Shown here in pieces: positions 44,033 through 53,119 of a stretch of 64,000 bases of DNA; within the stretch, counting starts at the first letter, position 1, and the number at the start of each line of letters is the position of its first letter. The notes under the pieces are model-generated. The model was given only the letters and a program-made list of their open reading frames with translations, ran no database searches and was not told the DNA's origin. The stretch comes from Lachnospiraceae bacterium 10-1. GTDB lineage: Bacteria > Bacillota > Clostridia > Lachnospirales > Lachnospiraceae. Location: contig KE159820.1 in the NCBI GenBank assembly GCA_000403495.2, positions 222,004 to 286,003 of the forward strand, given 5' to 3'. Made by a program: the position numbers and the translations under genes.

Positions 44033-45346
44033 TTATAACGTCTGCGGAAGATTTAAAATTAAACGGAAAATAAATACCCCATTGTTATTTTGAAAATCAT
44101 ATTCTCCTTCATATTTGTCAGCTGTTTTAATTATACTTAACACCCCTATCCCCCCTGTAGTTTCAGACTTAGGCTGCCCGTTTTGAATTTCCAGCTCCAT
44201 TCTGCAAGTATTGCTGCAGTATATAACCAGTTTATTTTTCTTCTTGCTGATCATAATATGAATAAAACAATCCTCATTTTTACTCTGTTTTTTCACCTCT
44301 ATACATCCATAAATAGCATTTTCATACGCATTGGCCAATATCGTTATCAAATCAATGTCAGGAATTGTTAGATTTTTTCCAAGTTCCACATCCAGCGTGA
44401 CCTTTATCTGCTCCTTCTTTGCCATTCTGGTATATGCAGATAGTATATTATTGACCGCTGCATTTCCACATATAGCTTCCGTCATATTTTCTTCAATTTC
44501 CCTGTTATATTCTTCAAGATACTTCAGCAGCTCTTCATTTTGTTTTCTACGGGCATACTCTGCAATTACAATATTATGGTGTCTGGCGTCATGCCTGATT
44601 CTCCTGCCGGATTCTACCGATTCCTCTAAAAGTTCCATATTCCTTTCAAGCAGCCTCTGATTCATCTTCATTAGCTGATTTTCTCTTTGATACTCTTTTT
44701 CTTTCCCCATATGCAGATAAAGTCTGAAAACAAGAAGCTGTAAAGCACCTGTAAGAAAGAAATTCATAAAAATCTGAAAAATTCGGTAAGGTGTATGCTC
44801 TTTGATATTGGGATTTAAAATAAATCCAATTCCAAAAAGTATACTAATAATCATTACAACAACGCTGAATCTGTCCAATTCCTCTTCCACATAATATCCA
44901 AATTCCTGAATAGAAACTTTTACCTTTTTTTCAATAAAATAAACCATAAGCAGAATTAACAAAATTCGCGCAATAATGTCCGCCCATACATTCCGCTGAA
45001 AGAAAATAACGGAAATTTCAATTCCTCCAATAAGGAAAAACGCCAAAAGATAAAATGTAAGCGCCAGTTTATAAATAGAAAGATAAACAGAATCACCGTT
45101 TATAAATATAGAAAGAATTGCAAAACAGATATACATGAAAAAAGCTACCATTCTTGTACAGCTTTCCTGATCGATTATGTACCAGATACACGCAGACAAA
45201 AGCAAAACAATACTAAAGCATCCATAAATAATCATGGTTTTTTTTCTGTTAAACCGTGGGTTACTCATAAGCAGAAACAGTATGATGACTCCAGCAAGAC
45301 TTATTGCAAATCGGATTAACGCTATAACTACAGAACCTCCAAGCAT
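44033..45346 (-). CDS. GHKL sensor histidine kinase without adjacent regulator
   Basis: A 437-residue membrane kinase with about six hydrophobic helices in residues 1-210. A linker and the motif RRIRHDARHHNIVIAEY follow; the phospho-acceptor His lies in the RHDARHH stretch. The GHKL ATPase domain has NAYENAIYGCIE and GGIGVLSI. The layout is AgrC-like. No LytTR or other response regulator is adjacent. The XRE regulator is divergent across a 210-bp spacer, so the cognate partner must be elsewhere. Confidence 0.85.
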   Translation of the reverse strand: MLGGSVVIALIRFAISLAGVIILFLLMSNPRFNRKKTMIIYGCFSIVLLLSACIWYIIDQESCTRMVAFFMYICFAILSIFINGDSVYLSIYKLALTFYLLAFFLIGGIEISVIFFQRNVWADIIARILLILLMVYFIEKKVKVSIQEFGYYVEEELDRFSVVVMIISILFGIGFILNPNIKEHTPYRIFQIFMNFFLTGALQLLVFRLYLHMGKEKEYQRENQLMKMNQRLLERNMELLEESVESGRRIRHDARHHNIVIAEYARRKQNEELLKYLEEYNREIEENMTEAICGNAAVNNILSAYTRMAKKEQIKVTLDVELGKNLTIPDIDLITILANAYENAIYGCIEVKKQSKNEDCFIHIMISKKKNKLVIYCSNTCRMELEIQNGQPKSETTGGIGVLSIIKTADKYEGEYDFQNNNGVFIFRLILNLPQTL

Positions 45347-45557
45347 ATTTTAGTTCCTCCAGACTTTTATACTTATTTATATAATAGTAAAAAAATTTTT
45401 TCTTCCTATCAGATTGGGAAAATTGATGTCTTTTCCGGTAAAATTTGTAATTCTGAATTATGTTAAAAAACCGGGCATAAATGGAAAATGCCATTGCTGG
45501 ATTTTTACCGCGCCTTCACTTATAATTTGTTCAAACACAGCACAGGAGGTAACAATT

Positions 45558-46016
45558 ATGAGTTTAGGAAATAACCTTTTTAATGCGCGCAAAAAAAGCG
45601 GCCTGTCGCAGGAAGAAGTTGCTGAAAAACTGGGCGTCAGCAGACAGACTATCTCAAAATGGGAACTTGATGATACTTTGCCGGATATTTGTCAATCCAA
45701 AAAACTATCAAATTTGTATAAACTAACATTAGACGAATTAATTGAATTTGATATTGATGTAAAAGAAATTCAGGAAATTATTGACCGGACAAATGATTCT
45801 GTAACTGATAAAATTGACTGGACAAAAGCATGGAGTAAAAAATATCCCATCCTTGCCACCTATCAAAATGAAGTAGACATACAAATATATGCCAAAGAAT
45901 TAAGCAGGCTGCTTAAAGATCTGGAAAAGAAATATGGCTACAAAGAACTTGATGCCTTTCTTGTTTTGAAAGATATACTGGCTTACGTTTGGAAGTGCCG
46001 TAAAGCTCAGAAATAG
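45558..46016 (+). CDS. XRE-family transcriptional regulator
   Basis: A 152-residue protein. The ATG at 45558 has CAGGAGG upstream. Residues 1-62 are a classical XRE helix-turn-helix (SLGNNLFNARKKSGLSQEEV, then LGVSRQTISKWE). The C-terminal 85 residues (IDWTKAWSKKYPILATYQNE...LSRLLKDLEKKYGYKELDAF) are helical and probably sense a signal or dimerise. It is divergent from the orphan kinase and convergent with the broken ABC operon. Confidence 0.9.
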   Translation: MSLGNNLFNARKKSGLSQEEVAEKLGVSRQTISKWELDDTLPDICQSKKLSNLYKLTLDELIEFDIDVKEIQEIIDRTNDSVTDKIDWTKAWSKKYPILATYQNEVDIQIYAKELSRLLKDLEKKYGYKELDAFLVLKDILAYVWKCRKAQK

Positions 46017-46070
46017 TGTTATGCTGCACCGATTTTATTGATAAATATTACCGGTGCAGCTATTACTGTT

Positions 46071-47089
46071 TTATACCTGATAAATTTTCTTTGTTCTATA
46101 TTGTGAGAAACATATAAAAACAAAATTTAATATAACTGTATAAGCGGCTAATATTGCAATATTTAACCATAATCTCTCCACCTGTCCGCTATAAAGATCC
46201 ATTAATCCATAAAAAGCTGCTCTGGAAGGGAGCAGATAAAAGAATATATAAATCACACTGTCAGTAGAAACCATCAGATAAAATAAAACAGGAAATGCCA
46301 GAAACACAATCATGATCACTTTAATATAGGCTATTCCTATCATCATTCCTGATGAAATATGTCCAACAAATAAGCCAATAAGCGAAGCTGTATAAACTGC
46401 CAAAGCAATTAGCAGAAACAAAGGGATTATTTGTCTTTGATTAATTTTAATACAAAGAAAAGCCGTAATCGCCGTCGATATAATTCCCCCCAAAATCCCA
46501 ATGCCAATTTTTGCAGAATATAAGTCCGGGTATTCATTGGGAGAATTTGATTAACAAGCGCAATTCCATCTTCCTTTTCACCAATTATATTCATAGAATT
46601 AAATGTACATCCCATAAACATTGCTGTAATTAGTGTTATAACAATTAAAAGAGATTTTAACCCATCATAATTTGCTTCTTGCGGAATAAGTGTTTTTAAA
46701 AATACTGTTTCCTTTATCCGGTTTTCATAAAGCTGTGATAAGGTTTTTCCTATTGTACTATATAATTCAAATTCATCACCTGATAAAACAGCGCATATGC
46801 CATTTTCAGACCGCAGGACACCAATCATCTGCGTTGCCGGATCATTTACTGCAGCTTCCAGATCATTTCTTGTTTTGAATTCTATAAGATTCCCATTTTG
46901 ACGCAGCCATACAGCAGCTTCTTCCGGTAGATCATTTTTTATACTTCCAAATGACACCTGGTTCAGCATCTGAAAACTTATGGCAGGTAATAAGTTAATA
47001 ACAATTCCAACAATAATTGGCAGAAGAAAAGTCAATAAGCACAATTTATCTCTACGGATATTCTTTAATTGATATTTTAATTGCTGCAC
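46071..47089 (-). pseudogene. ABC-2-type permease, frameshifted at a G run
   Basis: Two frames make one protein. Frame 1 starts at GTG 47089 (MQQLKYQLKNIRRDKL) and is sound up to LALGFWG near 46495. Frame 2 resumes with GIISTAITAFLCIKI and runs to 46071. The switch falls at a run of six G (minus strand), a classic slippage site. The joined product of about 338 residues has the ABC-2 layout: a first helix, a long extracytoplasmic loop, then five helices. It follows another broken permease and a broken ATPase. Lesion, phase variation and sequencing error all remain possible. Confidence 0.75.
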
Positions 47090-47094
47090 AGTTT

Positions 47095-47710
47095 CTATCC
47101 TTCCTTTGTCATTTCACGTGTCATCACCCGCCAAACAGCAAAAAATAATATACCACTTGCTCCTATGCAGGCAAAATAATACGGAAATGAAACAGTTGAT
47201 TTACCAAAATATGCAGATTTCATTGCTGTAAATAAATGATACATTGGATAATAAACTATGAAATTCCATGATACTCCCATTTGTCCCACAAGGAAAACAG
47301 GGGTGGTAGCAAAAACTGCTTTGTTATATGTACCAATGATTTCAGTTTCTTCTTGTGTTAATCCATTAAACACAGCTTCTCCCCATATTGCCCGATAATG
47401 ATCGGTGGTTTCTATTCCCGATGAAACCATATAAATTTCCGGTGTATCGGCAGATACGTCAATTCCAATGGAAGCTCTGTCTACACAAGCTTCTTCCATT
47501 TCTTTTCTGTCATTTACTTTTCTCAAATACTCAGACTGTCCAGAAAATAAATTTTGAGGATCATAAAGGTATACCTGATAACTTTCCTGCTCTATATTTA
47601 CATATATGAAATTAATATAAAAGAAGTGATAAAAAGGCCAGTAGAAAAAATTTGCCTGACAGCATCATCTTCATATCTTTTCTTAATAGCTGGAAAAACT
47701 CCTTCCACAT
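47095..47710 (-). pseudogene. ABC-2-type permease, frameshifted near the N-terminus
   Basis: The ATG at 47710 overlaps the ATPase stop (TGATG) and reads MWKEFFQLLRKDMKMMLSGK then a hydrophobic helix, FFLLAFLSLLLY, before a TAA near 47617. A second frame continues sensibly from there (INFIYVNIEQESYQVYLYDP) through VSWNFIVYYPMYHLF to the stop at 47095. Together they form a small permease with an N-terminal helix and an extracytoplasmic loop. Only the part from MRKVNDRK on would be seen as an ORF. It is the second of three damaged genes in the operon. Confidence 0.65.
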
Positions 47711-48558
47711 CAGGACAGCCCCCTTCCCGTATACTGAATAAACATCTCTTCTAATGTAGGTTCCTTTGAGTGGATACTGATAACCTCCTCATGTAAAAAT
47801 GGTAATTCTTTTTCTAATTCTTTGGTTTTCATTACCTTTTTTTGGCGTTCCCCGTTATATAGATAATCAATCTCTACTTGATGACTGCTGTTTTTTTCCT
47901 TTAGCTTTTTGGGCGTATCAAGTGCAGCTATTTTGCCATTTGAAATGAATGCAACACGATCACAAAGCAAATCTGCGTCTACCATATTATGTGTTGTCAA
48001 AAAAACCGTTGTCCCTTTCCTTCTCTCTTCTTCAATGATTTTTCGAAACAAAACCGCACCCGATGGATCAAGCTCGCTGGTAGGTTCATCAAGAAATAAA
48101 AGCTTTGGATTACTGATAAGTGCACGTGCCATGCTGACGCGCTGTCTCATACCCTTTGAATAAGAAGATACCGGTTTTTTTTAAAAATCTTTCTTAAATT
48201 CTAACTGCTCCAGCAGTTCAAATACATCCCGAACCTGCTCCTTGGGATAAAAAGAAGAAAAATATTTTAAATTATCTACCCCGCTTAAATTAGTGTATAA
48301 ATATGGAAATTCAAACAAAACACCTATTTGTTGAAAAAAATCTCTGGTATGAACCGAAGTAATATTTTTTCCAAACAGTGAAACGTCTCCTCCATGTCCC
48401 TTTAAAATTCCTGTTAAAATTTTCTGTGTCGTAGACTTCCCTGAACCATTTGGCCCTAAAAATCCAAAAATTTCACCATCTTTTACTGTAAAGGTAAGTC
48501 CGTGTAAAGCCCTCTTTTCTTTTCCATAGGAATAAGTTAAATCTTTTACTTCAATCAT
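47710..48558 (-). pseudogene. ABC transporter ATPase with an in-frame stop
   Basis: The first part (MIEVKDLTYSYGKEKRALHG) has Walker A GFLGPNGSGKST, a Q-loop in QQIGVLFEFPYLY and ends at FKKDF. There a TAA replaces what is probably TTA within a T/A-rich run (48181-48183). The same frame then goes on (KKPVSSYSKGMRQRVSMARA), giving the ABC signature SKGMRQR, Walker B LLFLDEPTSELDP and the switch His in TTHN. Without read-through the signature and Walker B are lost, so the ATPase should be inactive. It is followed by two permease genes, each also broken. Confidence 0.8.
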
Positions 48559-48707
48559 TCCTCATCCCCCCATTTTCCACACTTATCCACTTCTTTTTTC
48601 TGCTGGCGCTTAACCCACCAGCGCATAAATTTTACCTTAAAAGCAATCATTATACCTGCTACTGCCAAAATAATAATCCACCAATACCACTCCATTCCTA
48701 AAAGCAT
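48555..48707 (-). CDS. 50-residue membrane protein, first gene of the ABC operon
   Basis: ATG at 48707 follows AAGGAGG by eight bases. The 50-residue product has one membrane helix (WYWWIIILAVAGIMIAF) and a basic, then acidic, C-terminal tail ending WGDEE. Its stop overlaps the ATPase start as ATGA, so it is clearly part of that operon. The same small-gene-then-ATPase-then-permeases order suggests a regulatory or stabilising subunit. Function is not known. Confidence 0.65.
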   Translation of the reverse strand: MLLGMEWYWWIIILAVAGIMIAFKVKFMRWWVKRQQKKEVDKCGKWGDEE

Positions 48708-48839
48708 ATTATGTTCCTCCTTTTTATTTATAACAACAAAACCCTTACATAAGAAGGATTGTTGTTTGTTGTTATATCATAAAAACCGGAGTGAAAATGA
48801 AGTGTGATTGTTGTGAAATCCATGTGAAAAATATAAATC

Positions 48840-49946
48840 TTATTTTTCTGTGGGAATAGAAAAGAAAAATACAACACCGTTTGATAAATTTTTTATTCCA
48901 TATTCTAAATTCTGCATAGACAAGATTTGTGCAACAATTGCAAGACCTAAACCAGAGCCACTATATTTTACATTTTTATCACGATAAAACTTTTCCCATA
49001 CTCTGGAGAGATTTTCTTGTGAAATGGGATTTCCCTGATTAAATATGGAAAAGTACCACTTAGCATTCTGTCTGGTTACTGATAATTTTAAAATTCCATT
49101 TAATGACACATTTTTTTTGGCGTTAATAATTAAATTGTTTAGAACCTGCTCCATACGCGCTTTATCCGTATAAGCATATACTTTATCTTCAGGAAACTCA
49201 TATTGCAATTTAAAATTGATTTCAGGCAGATCCATCAGCAATCGTCCTGCTGTCGTCTCTAAAAATTCTATAAACTCAAACCGTTCTCTCACAAACGAAA
49301 CTGCTCCGTTTTCCAATGCTGATAAATCCAGCAATGTAGATATAAGCCTGCTCATTCTCTCAGTTTCCTCTATGATAACTTCTGAATACTGCTGTCTTTT
49401 TTCTTCATCTGATTCATCCTGTATTCCCTCAGCATAAGCCCGTATAACTCCTAAAGGCGTTTTCATTTCATGTGACAACCGGTCAGTTAATTCTTTACGC
49501 TCTTCCAGAAGCTGCTTCTTCTGCCATATATCTTTTTCAAGCTGCATATTTGCATTTTCCAATTTCATAATTGTCCGTTGTAAATTTTCGGACATTTGGT
49601 TAAGGCTGTCTGCAAGACTGCCAAATTCATCCTTTGAAGTTATTTCACAGGGCGAAGAAAAATTTAATCCCGCGATTTTCTGCGCCGTTTTACAAATATT
49701 TGAGATTGGTTTTGAAATAAAACGCCCTAATAAATAATCTACAGTCAGCGTCAATACAACTACAATAACTACCCAGATCAGAAAAGAAATATCCTTTTCA
49801 AAAGGCAGACGAACAGAAATAATATATGAAATAATCAAAAAAGCACCTGCGATTTTAGAAATAAAAATAATTTTTTTCCGTACTGTGCGGAGTGAAAACT
49901 GTTCTTTTATTTTGCCCATTTTTCTCCATCTTTCAATTTCAGTCAC
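48840..49946 (-). CDS. HisKA-type sensor histidine kinase
   Basis: A 368-residue kinase with two N-terminal helices (about residues 27-45 and 55-73) and almost no extracytoplasmic loop. A HAMP segment (GRFISKPISNICKTAQKIAG) is followed by the HisKA box LSHEMKTPLGVIRAYAEGIQ, N-box QVLNNLIINAKKNV, and G-boxes including SGSGLGLAIV. The GTG at 49946 directly abuts the regulator stop; an ATG ten codons later (MGKIKEQ) is an alternative. The short loop resembles intramembrane-sensing kinases, which often control nearby ABC transporters. The broken ABC operon is immediately downstream. Confidence 0.9.
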   Translation of the reverse strand: MTEIERWRKMGKIKEQFSLRTVRKKIIFISKIAGAFLIISYIISVRLPFEKDISFLIWVVIVVVLTLTVDYLLGRFISKPISNICKTAQKIAGLNFSSPCEITSKDEFGSLADSLNQMSENLQRTIMKLENANMQLEKDIWQKKQLLEERKELTDRLSHEMKTPLGVIRAYAEGIQDESDEEKRQQYSEVIIEETERMSRLISTLLDLSALENGAVSFVRERFEFIEFLETTAGRLLMDLPEINFKLQYEFPEDKVYAYTDKARMEQVLNNLIINAKKNVSLNGILKLSVTRQNAKWYFSIFNQGNPISQENLSRVWEKFYRDKNVKYSGSGLGLAIVAQILSMQNLEYGIKNLSNGVVFFFSIPTEK

Positions 49947-50609
49947 CTAAACTTCAAATTTATACCCCGAGCGGATAAGCGTTACAATATGTTTTCCTTC
50001 CTCACCTAATTTCTGGCGCAAAGTTTTAACATGTGTATCTACAGTCCGCGTATTTCCTTCAAATTCATATCCCCAAATCCGATTCAGTAATTGTTCACGT
50101 GAAAAAGCCTGCCCTGCATTCATCATAAAAAATTTTAGCAGTTCATATTCCTTGTGGGTTATTGCAATTTCCTGACCATCCAAAAATACTTCGTGAGCTT
50201 CAGAAAATATTGATATCTTTCCTGCACTGAGTGATTCTTTGGGATTGATAGAAAAACGTCTGAGTAAAGCATTTACTTTTGCAAGCAAAATTTTAGGACT
50301 AAATGGCTTCGTCATGTAATCGTCCGCACCGTATTCATAACCTTTTAATTTATCTTCTTCATCCTCTTTTGCAGTCAGGAAAATAATTGGCAGGCTGCTC
50401 ATTTCTCTTGCCATTCTGCATACGGAAAAACCGTCAAGATGGGGCATCATAATATCCAGTATCATGAGATCCATAGGGTTATTTTTCAATAACATTAAAG
50501 CATCAACACCATCATCAGCTCTAAAACAAGTATGCCCGCCTCTTTGTATATAGGTGGAAATAATATTCTGCATAGTCTTTTCATCTTCTACAATTAAAAT
50601 GTTTGCCAT
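49947..50609 (-). CDS. OmpR-family response regulator
   Basis: A 220-residue regulator. The receiver domain has acidic residues in IVEDEK, phospho-acceptor Asp in LDIMMPHLDG and Lys in MTKPFSP. The winged-helix DNA-binding domain from about 125 on has ITHKEYELLKFFMMNAGQAFSREQLLNRIWG and RTVDTHVKTLRQKLG. It partners the kinase that follows directly. The probable target is the ABC operon downstream, by the usual clustering of such systems. Confidence 0.92.
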   Translation of the reverse strand: MANILIVEDEKTMQNIISTYIQRGGHTCFRADDGVDALMLLKNNPMDLMILDIMMPHLDGFSVCRMAREMSSLPIIFLTAKEDEEDKLKGYEYGADDYMTKPFSPKILLAKVNALLRRFSINPKESLSAGKISIFSEAHEVFLDGQEIAITHKEYELLKFFMMNAGQAFSREQLLNRIWGYEFEGNTRTVDTHVKTLRQKLGEEGKHIVTLIRSGYKFEV

Positions 50610-50644
50610 AAATTCATTCCGCCTGTTTTAAGTACAATATGGTT

Positions 50645-51181
50645 TTAAAGTTTACACTCTAACTGACAGTCATAAGGCTCTGCTTCCACATGTTTCTGAT
50701 GGTATATTTTTGCTTCCACGCATCCCATCTTTTTATAAAATGCCTGGCTTTCTACTGCTGAATGCGCAGATATATATAATTTGTTTCCACCTCTTCTTCT
50801 TCCCCACTCCTTCGCAGAAAGAAAAAGCTCTTTTCCAATTCCCATGCCTCTCATATCTTCCGAGACATGAATACTTGATAAATCAAGGTATTTTTCTTCC
50901 CCGCCAAAAAAATCCGGCTCTACAGAAACAAATCCTTTTAATGCATTTTTATAAAAAGCAGCATTGACAAATCCTCCGCCGGCCACTGTATTTTTAAGAC
51001 AGGATACCAGGAACTCATAATCCTTTTCCGACCAGTCGTCCACAAAGGGATCGTCTTTTATGATCCACTTCCCATTTTCCCTGCGCCAGCATTTTGTTAC
51101 TGTCTGATGACGGATAAAGTCTTTAAATAGCTCCAGATAAATTTCATTTTCACTTAATGTTTGATACGTAATTAAACCCAT
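50645..51181 (-). CDS. GNAT-family N-acetyltransferase
   Basis: A 178-residue protein. The GNAT core has LDLSSIHVSEDMRGMGIGKELFLSAKEWG, which contains the acetyl-CoA-binding R-G-x-G-I-G motif, followed by KLYISAHSAVESQAFYKKMGC. AGGAG precedes the ATG at 51181. The substrate cannot be deduced from the sequence. It lies just before the OmpR/HisKA genes but is likely independent. Confidence 0.88.
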   Translation of the reverse strand: MGLITYQTLSENEIYLELFKDFIRHQTVTKCWRRENGKWIIKDDPFVDDWSEKDYEFLVSCLKNTVAGGGFVNAAFYKNALKGFVSVEPDFFGGEEKYLDLSSIHVSEDMRGMGIGKELFLSAKEWGRRRGGNKLYISAHSAVESQAFYKKMGCVEAKIYHQKHVEAEPYDCQLECKL

Positions 51182-51250
51182 TTTATTTTTCTCCTAATAT
51201 TACTCCAGAGAGTTTAACATATTCCGTTAAACTCTCTGAAAATAAATCAC

Positions 51251-51490
51251 TCATAAAATTTCAATCCAAAAACTGCTTTTAAAAGAATTTTCGGCACCGT
51301 TACGGTCAAAAGCAATTCCGCCATACTCGGTCAGCATAATAGGCTGCCACTGATACTCATGGCCTTTGGCGGCAAAAAGCATACGTCTTTCGGCTGATGC
51401 CTTCTTGCCTGTTAAATCTCCATTTTCTTTATTAATCTTACATCTTCGATAATGCCCTCTTCTGGTGGTAACGTCAATAAAGAAATTTCA
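51251..51490 (-). pseudogene. C-terminal remnant of a glycoside hydrolase (GH2-like)
   Basis: An open minus-strand stretch reads KKASAERRMLFAAKGHEYQW and then QPIMLTEYGGIAFDRNG, ending at a TGA at 51251-51253. The block QPIMLTE(Y/F)GGIAF is typical around the nucleophile Glu of GH2 beta-galactosidases and beta-glucuronidases, close to the C-terminus of the catalytic barrel. No start, ribosome site or upstream barrel is present; the frame is stopped just upstream (near 51497). This is a decayed fragment left between the GNAT and AraC genes. Confidence 0.6.
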
Positions 51491-51509
51491 GCCCAGATCA
51501 TTTGGTCTT

Positions 51510-52457
51510 TCAGCGGTTTTGTTGAATATAAATTTCCTGACCAGCAGGCATCGGCTTAACCCACACTTCCATACATGCCATATCCGGCGAATCACGATAA
51601 TACTTTTCTGCTGAAAAGGGCTCCGTGGTCAAGTTGTGGGCAGGCAGCCATGTACCAAAAAGATATTTACTTGCCTGATCTAAAGCAAACGTTACCAAAT
51701 TCTCAAAGTTTTCAGCTTCAATCCTGCAGACAATATATTCACCTGCAGAAAGCTCTTGCTTAACAAATCCTTCCTGAATATAATTCGGTATTTCTTTTAT
51801 AAGTCCACCGGCAAAATACATGAAAAAGCCCTGCGCAGAATTCCCCATATGGGACATTCCCATTTCTACAGCAGTATTGATGTCTTCTGCGATATAGGGT
51901 TTTTCCCTATGATAGCGTTTCCAAAGCTGCCCCGGCATATCTACACCAGTACTTTCACCTGCCGGAATCTGCGCAGAAAGACAAACCGCTGTCTCCAATC
52001 CAAGGTAAATTTCCGGATCAACTATTTTTTTCCTTTGAATTTCCAGAACGATATTACCTACTATCAGCGGAACTTTCTCATCTACCAAAACATACTTTAT
52101 AGAAATTTCCGGCTTCTCAAATGTATTTAGCATTGGCTGATTCTTTCTGTAATTTTCAGGCGTAATTCCATACACTTCCTTAAAGGCCCGTGTAAAATTT
52201 GCATGGCTTGAAAAGCCATAGTCCAAAGCTATATCAAGAATTCTTTGTTCGGTGTTTCCCAGTCTTTCAATCACCTTTGCCAAGCGGCGCAGCCTGACAT
52301 ATTCCTGAACCGGTTTATTTACCAGTCGTTTAAACAAACGCTGAAAATAAAAAGGAGACAGGCCGGCAATACTTGCCAGTTCTTCCGTCAAAATTTCTTC
52401 TGTCAAGTGTTCCTCAATATAGTTTAAAGATTGTTCAATTGCTTCCCATGCGTGCAT
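51510..52457 (-). CDS. AraC-family regulator with GyrI-like effector domain
   Basis: A 315-residue protein. The N-terminal AraC double helix-turn-helix spans residues 8-105 (LASIAGLSPFYFQRLFKRLV, then ILDIALDYGFSSHANFTRAF, KEVYGITPENYR). The C-terminal 180 residues match the GyrI-like/SOUL small-molecule-binding fold, as in Rob and BltR-type regulators. It probably responds to a hydrophobic or drug-like ligand. CAGGAGG precedes the ATG at 52457. The adjacent GH2 remnant may once have been its target. Confidence 0.9.
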   Translation of the reverse strand: MHAWEAIEQSLNYIEEHLTEEILTEELASIAGLSPFYFQRLFKRLVNKPVQEYVRLRRLAKVIERLGNTEQRILDIALDYGFSSHANFTRAFKEVYGITPENYRKNQPMLNTFEKPEISIKYVLVDEKVPLIVGNIVLEIQRKKIVDPEIYLGLETAVCLSAQIPAGESTGVDMPGQLWKRYHREKPYIAEDINTAVEMGMSHMGNSAQGFFMYFAGGLIKEIPNYIQEGFVKQELSAGEYIVCRIEAENFENLVTFALDQASKYLFGTWLPAHNLTTEPFSAEKYYRDSPDMACMEVWVKPMPAGQEIYIQQNR

Positions 52458-52589
52458 TGTGGCACCTCCTGTATTTGATGTTCACATCATACCATCTTAT
52501 TCTTTACCGGACTTTTCACCCAATGCCCTTATTTAAGCCAATAATACATGCCCCTGTCGTCACTCAAAAAATAAATTTCTGTTCATTGC

Positions 52590-52981
52590 TTATTTATCTC
52601 TAAAGACCTTTCTAAAAATTTCTTTAGATTTCTTCTCTTCTGGAAGCAAAATATTCATATCCTTGATAAAAATCTCCCTTACTTTTTCAATAAGTGGTAT
52701 TAATTTACTTATATCATACTCCTTATTATCATCATCTTCGTCCTCACTCCATTCACCTATCTTTTCGACTTTAGATTTCTGCTAATCTTATGATAAAATT
52801 CATTAGTAATTTGTTCAAAACATATTCCCGCCAAAACAATTGTAACATTCATTAATCCTAATTGTTCTCTATCCAAAAACGAGAATACTTCCCGCTTCAC
52901 TTCTTCAACACCAGAGTTTTCTGTAATTTTCTCTTCGAATAATAATTCAGAAATAATAGCAGGCACAAATATTTCACTATT
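52590..52981 (-). pseudogene. Frameshifted fragment of an unknown gene
   Basis: The upper part (PAIISELLFEEKITENSGVE through FEQITNEFYHKISR) runs in one frame to a stop near 52757. The lower part (KSKVEKIGEWSEDEDDDNKE through KSKEIFRKVFRDK) continues naturally in another frame to the stop at 52590. Joining them gives about 128 residues of helical, charged protein with no good start codon or ribosome site at the top. It looks like the truncated, frameshifted end of a gene lost when the AT-rich island formed. Not recognised. Confidence 0.5.
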
Positions 52982-53119
52982 GATTTTTTAATTAATTGTG
53001 TTTATAGACGAGCCTTTGACTGGCTTCGGCTTGATTTGTAATCTGCTCTTTGCTATGGCACTCATCGCTATTTGCAATTGTACCATAGTTTGTTCTTTCG
53101 GATAGATTTTCCAACCATT

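Noticed and set aside
44033..46016. The GHKL kinase and the XRE regulator as a two-component pair.
   Set aside because: XRE proteins lack a receiver domain and the genes are divergent, so the kinase is treated as an orphan.
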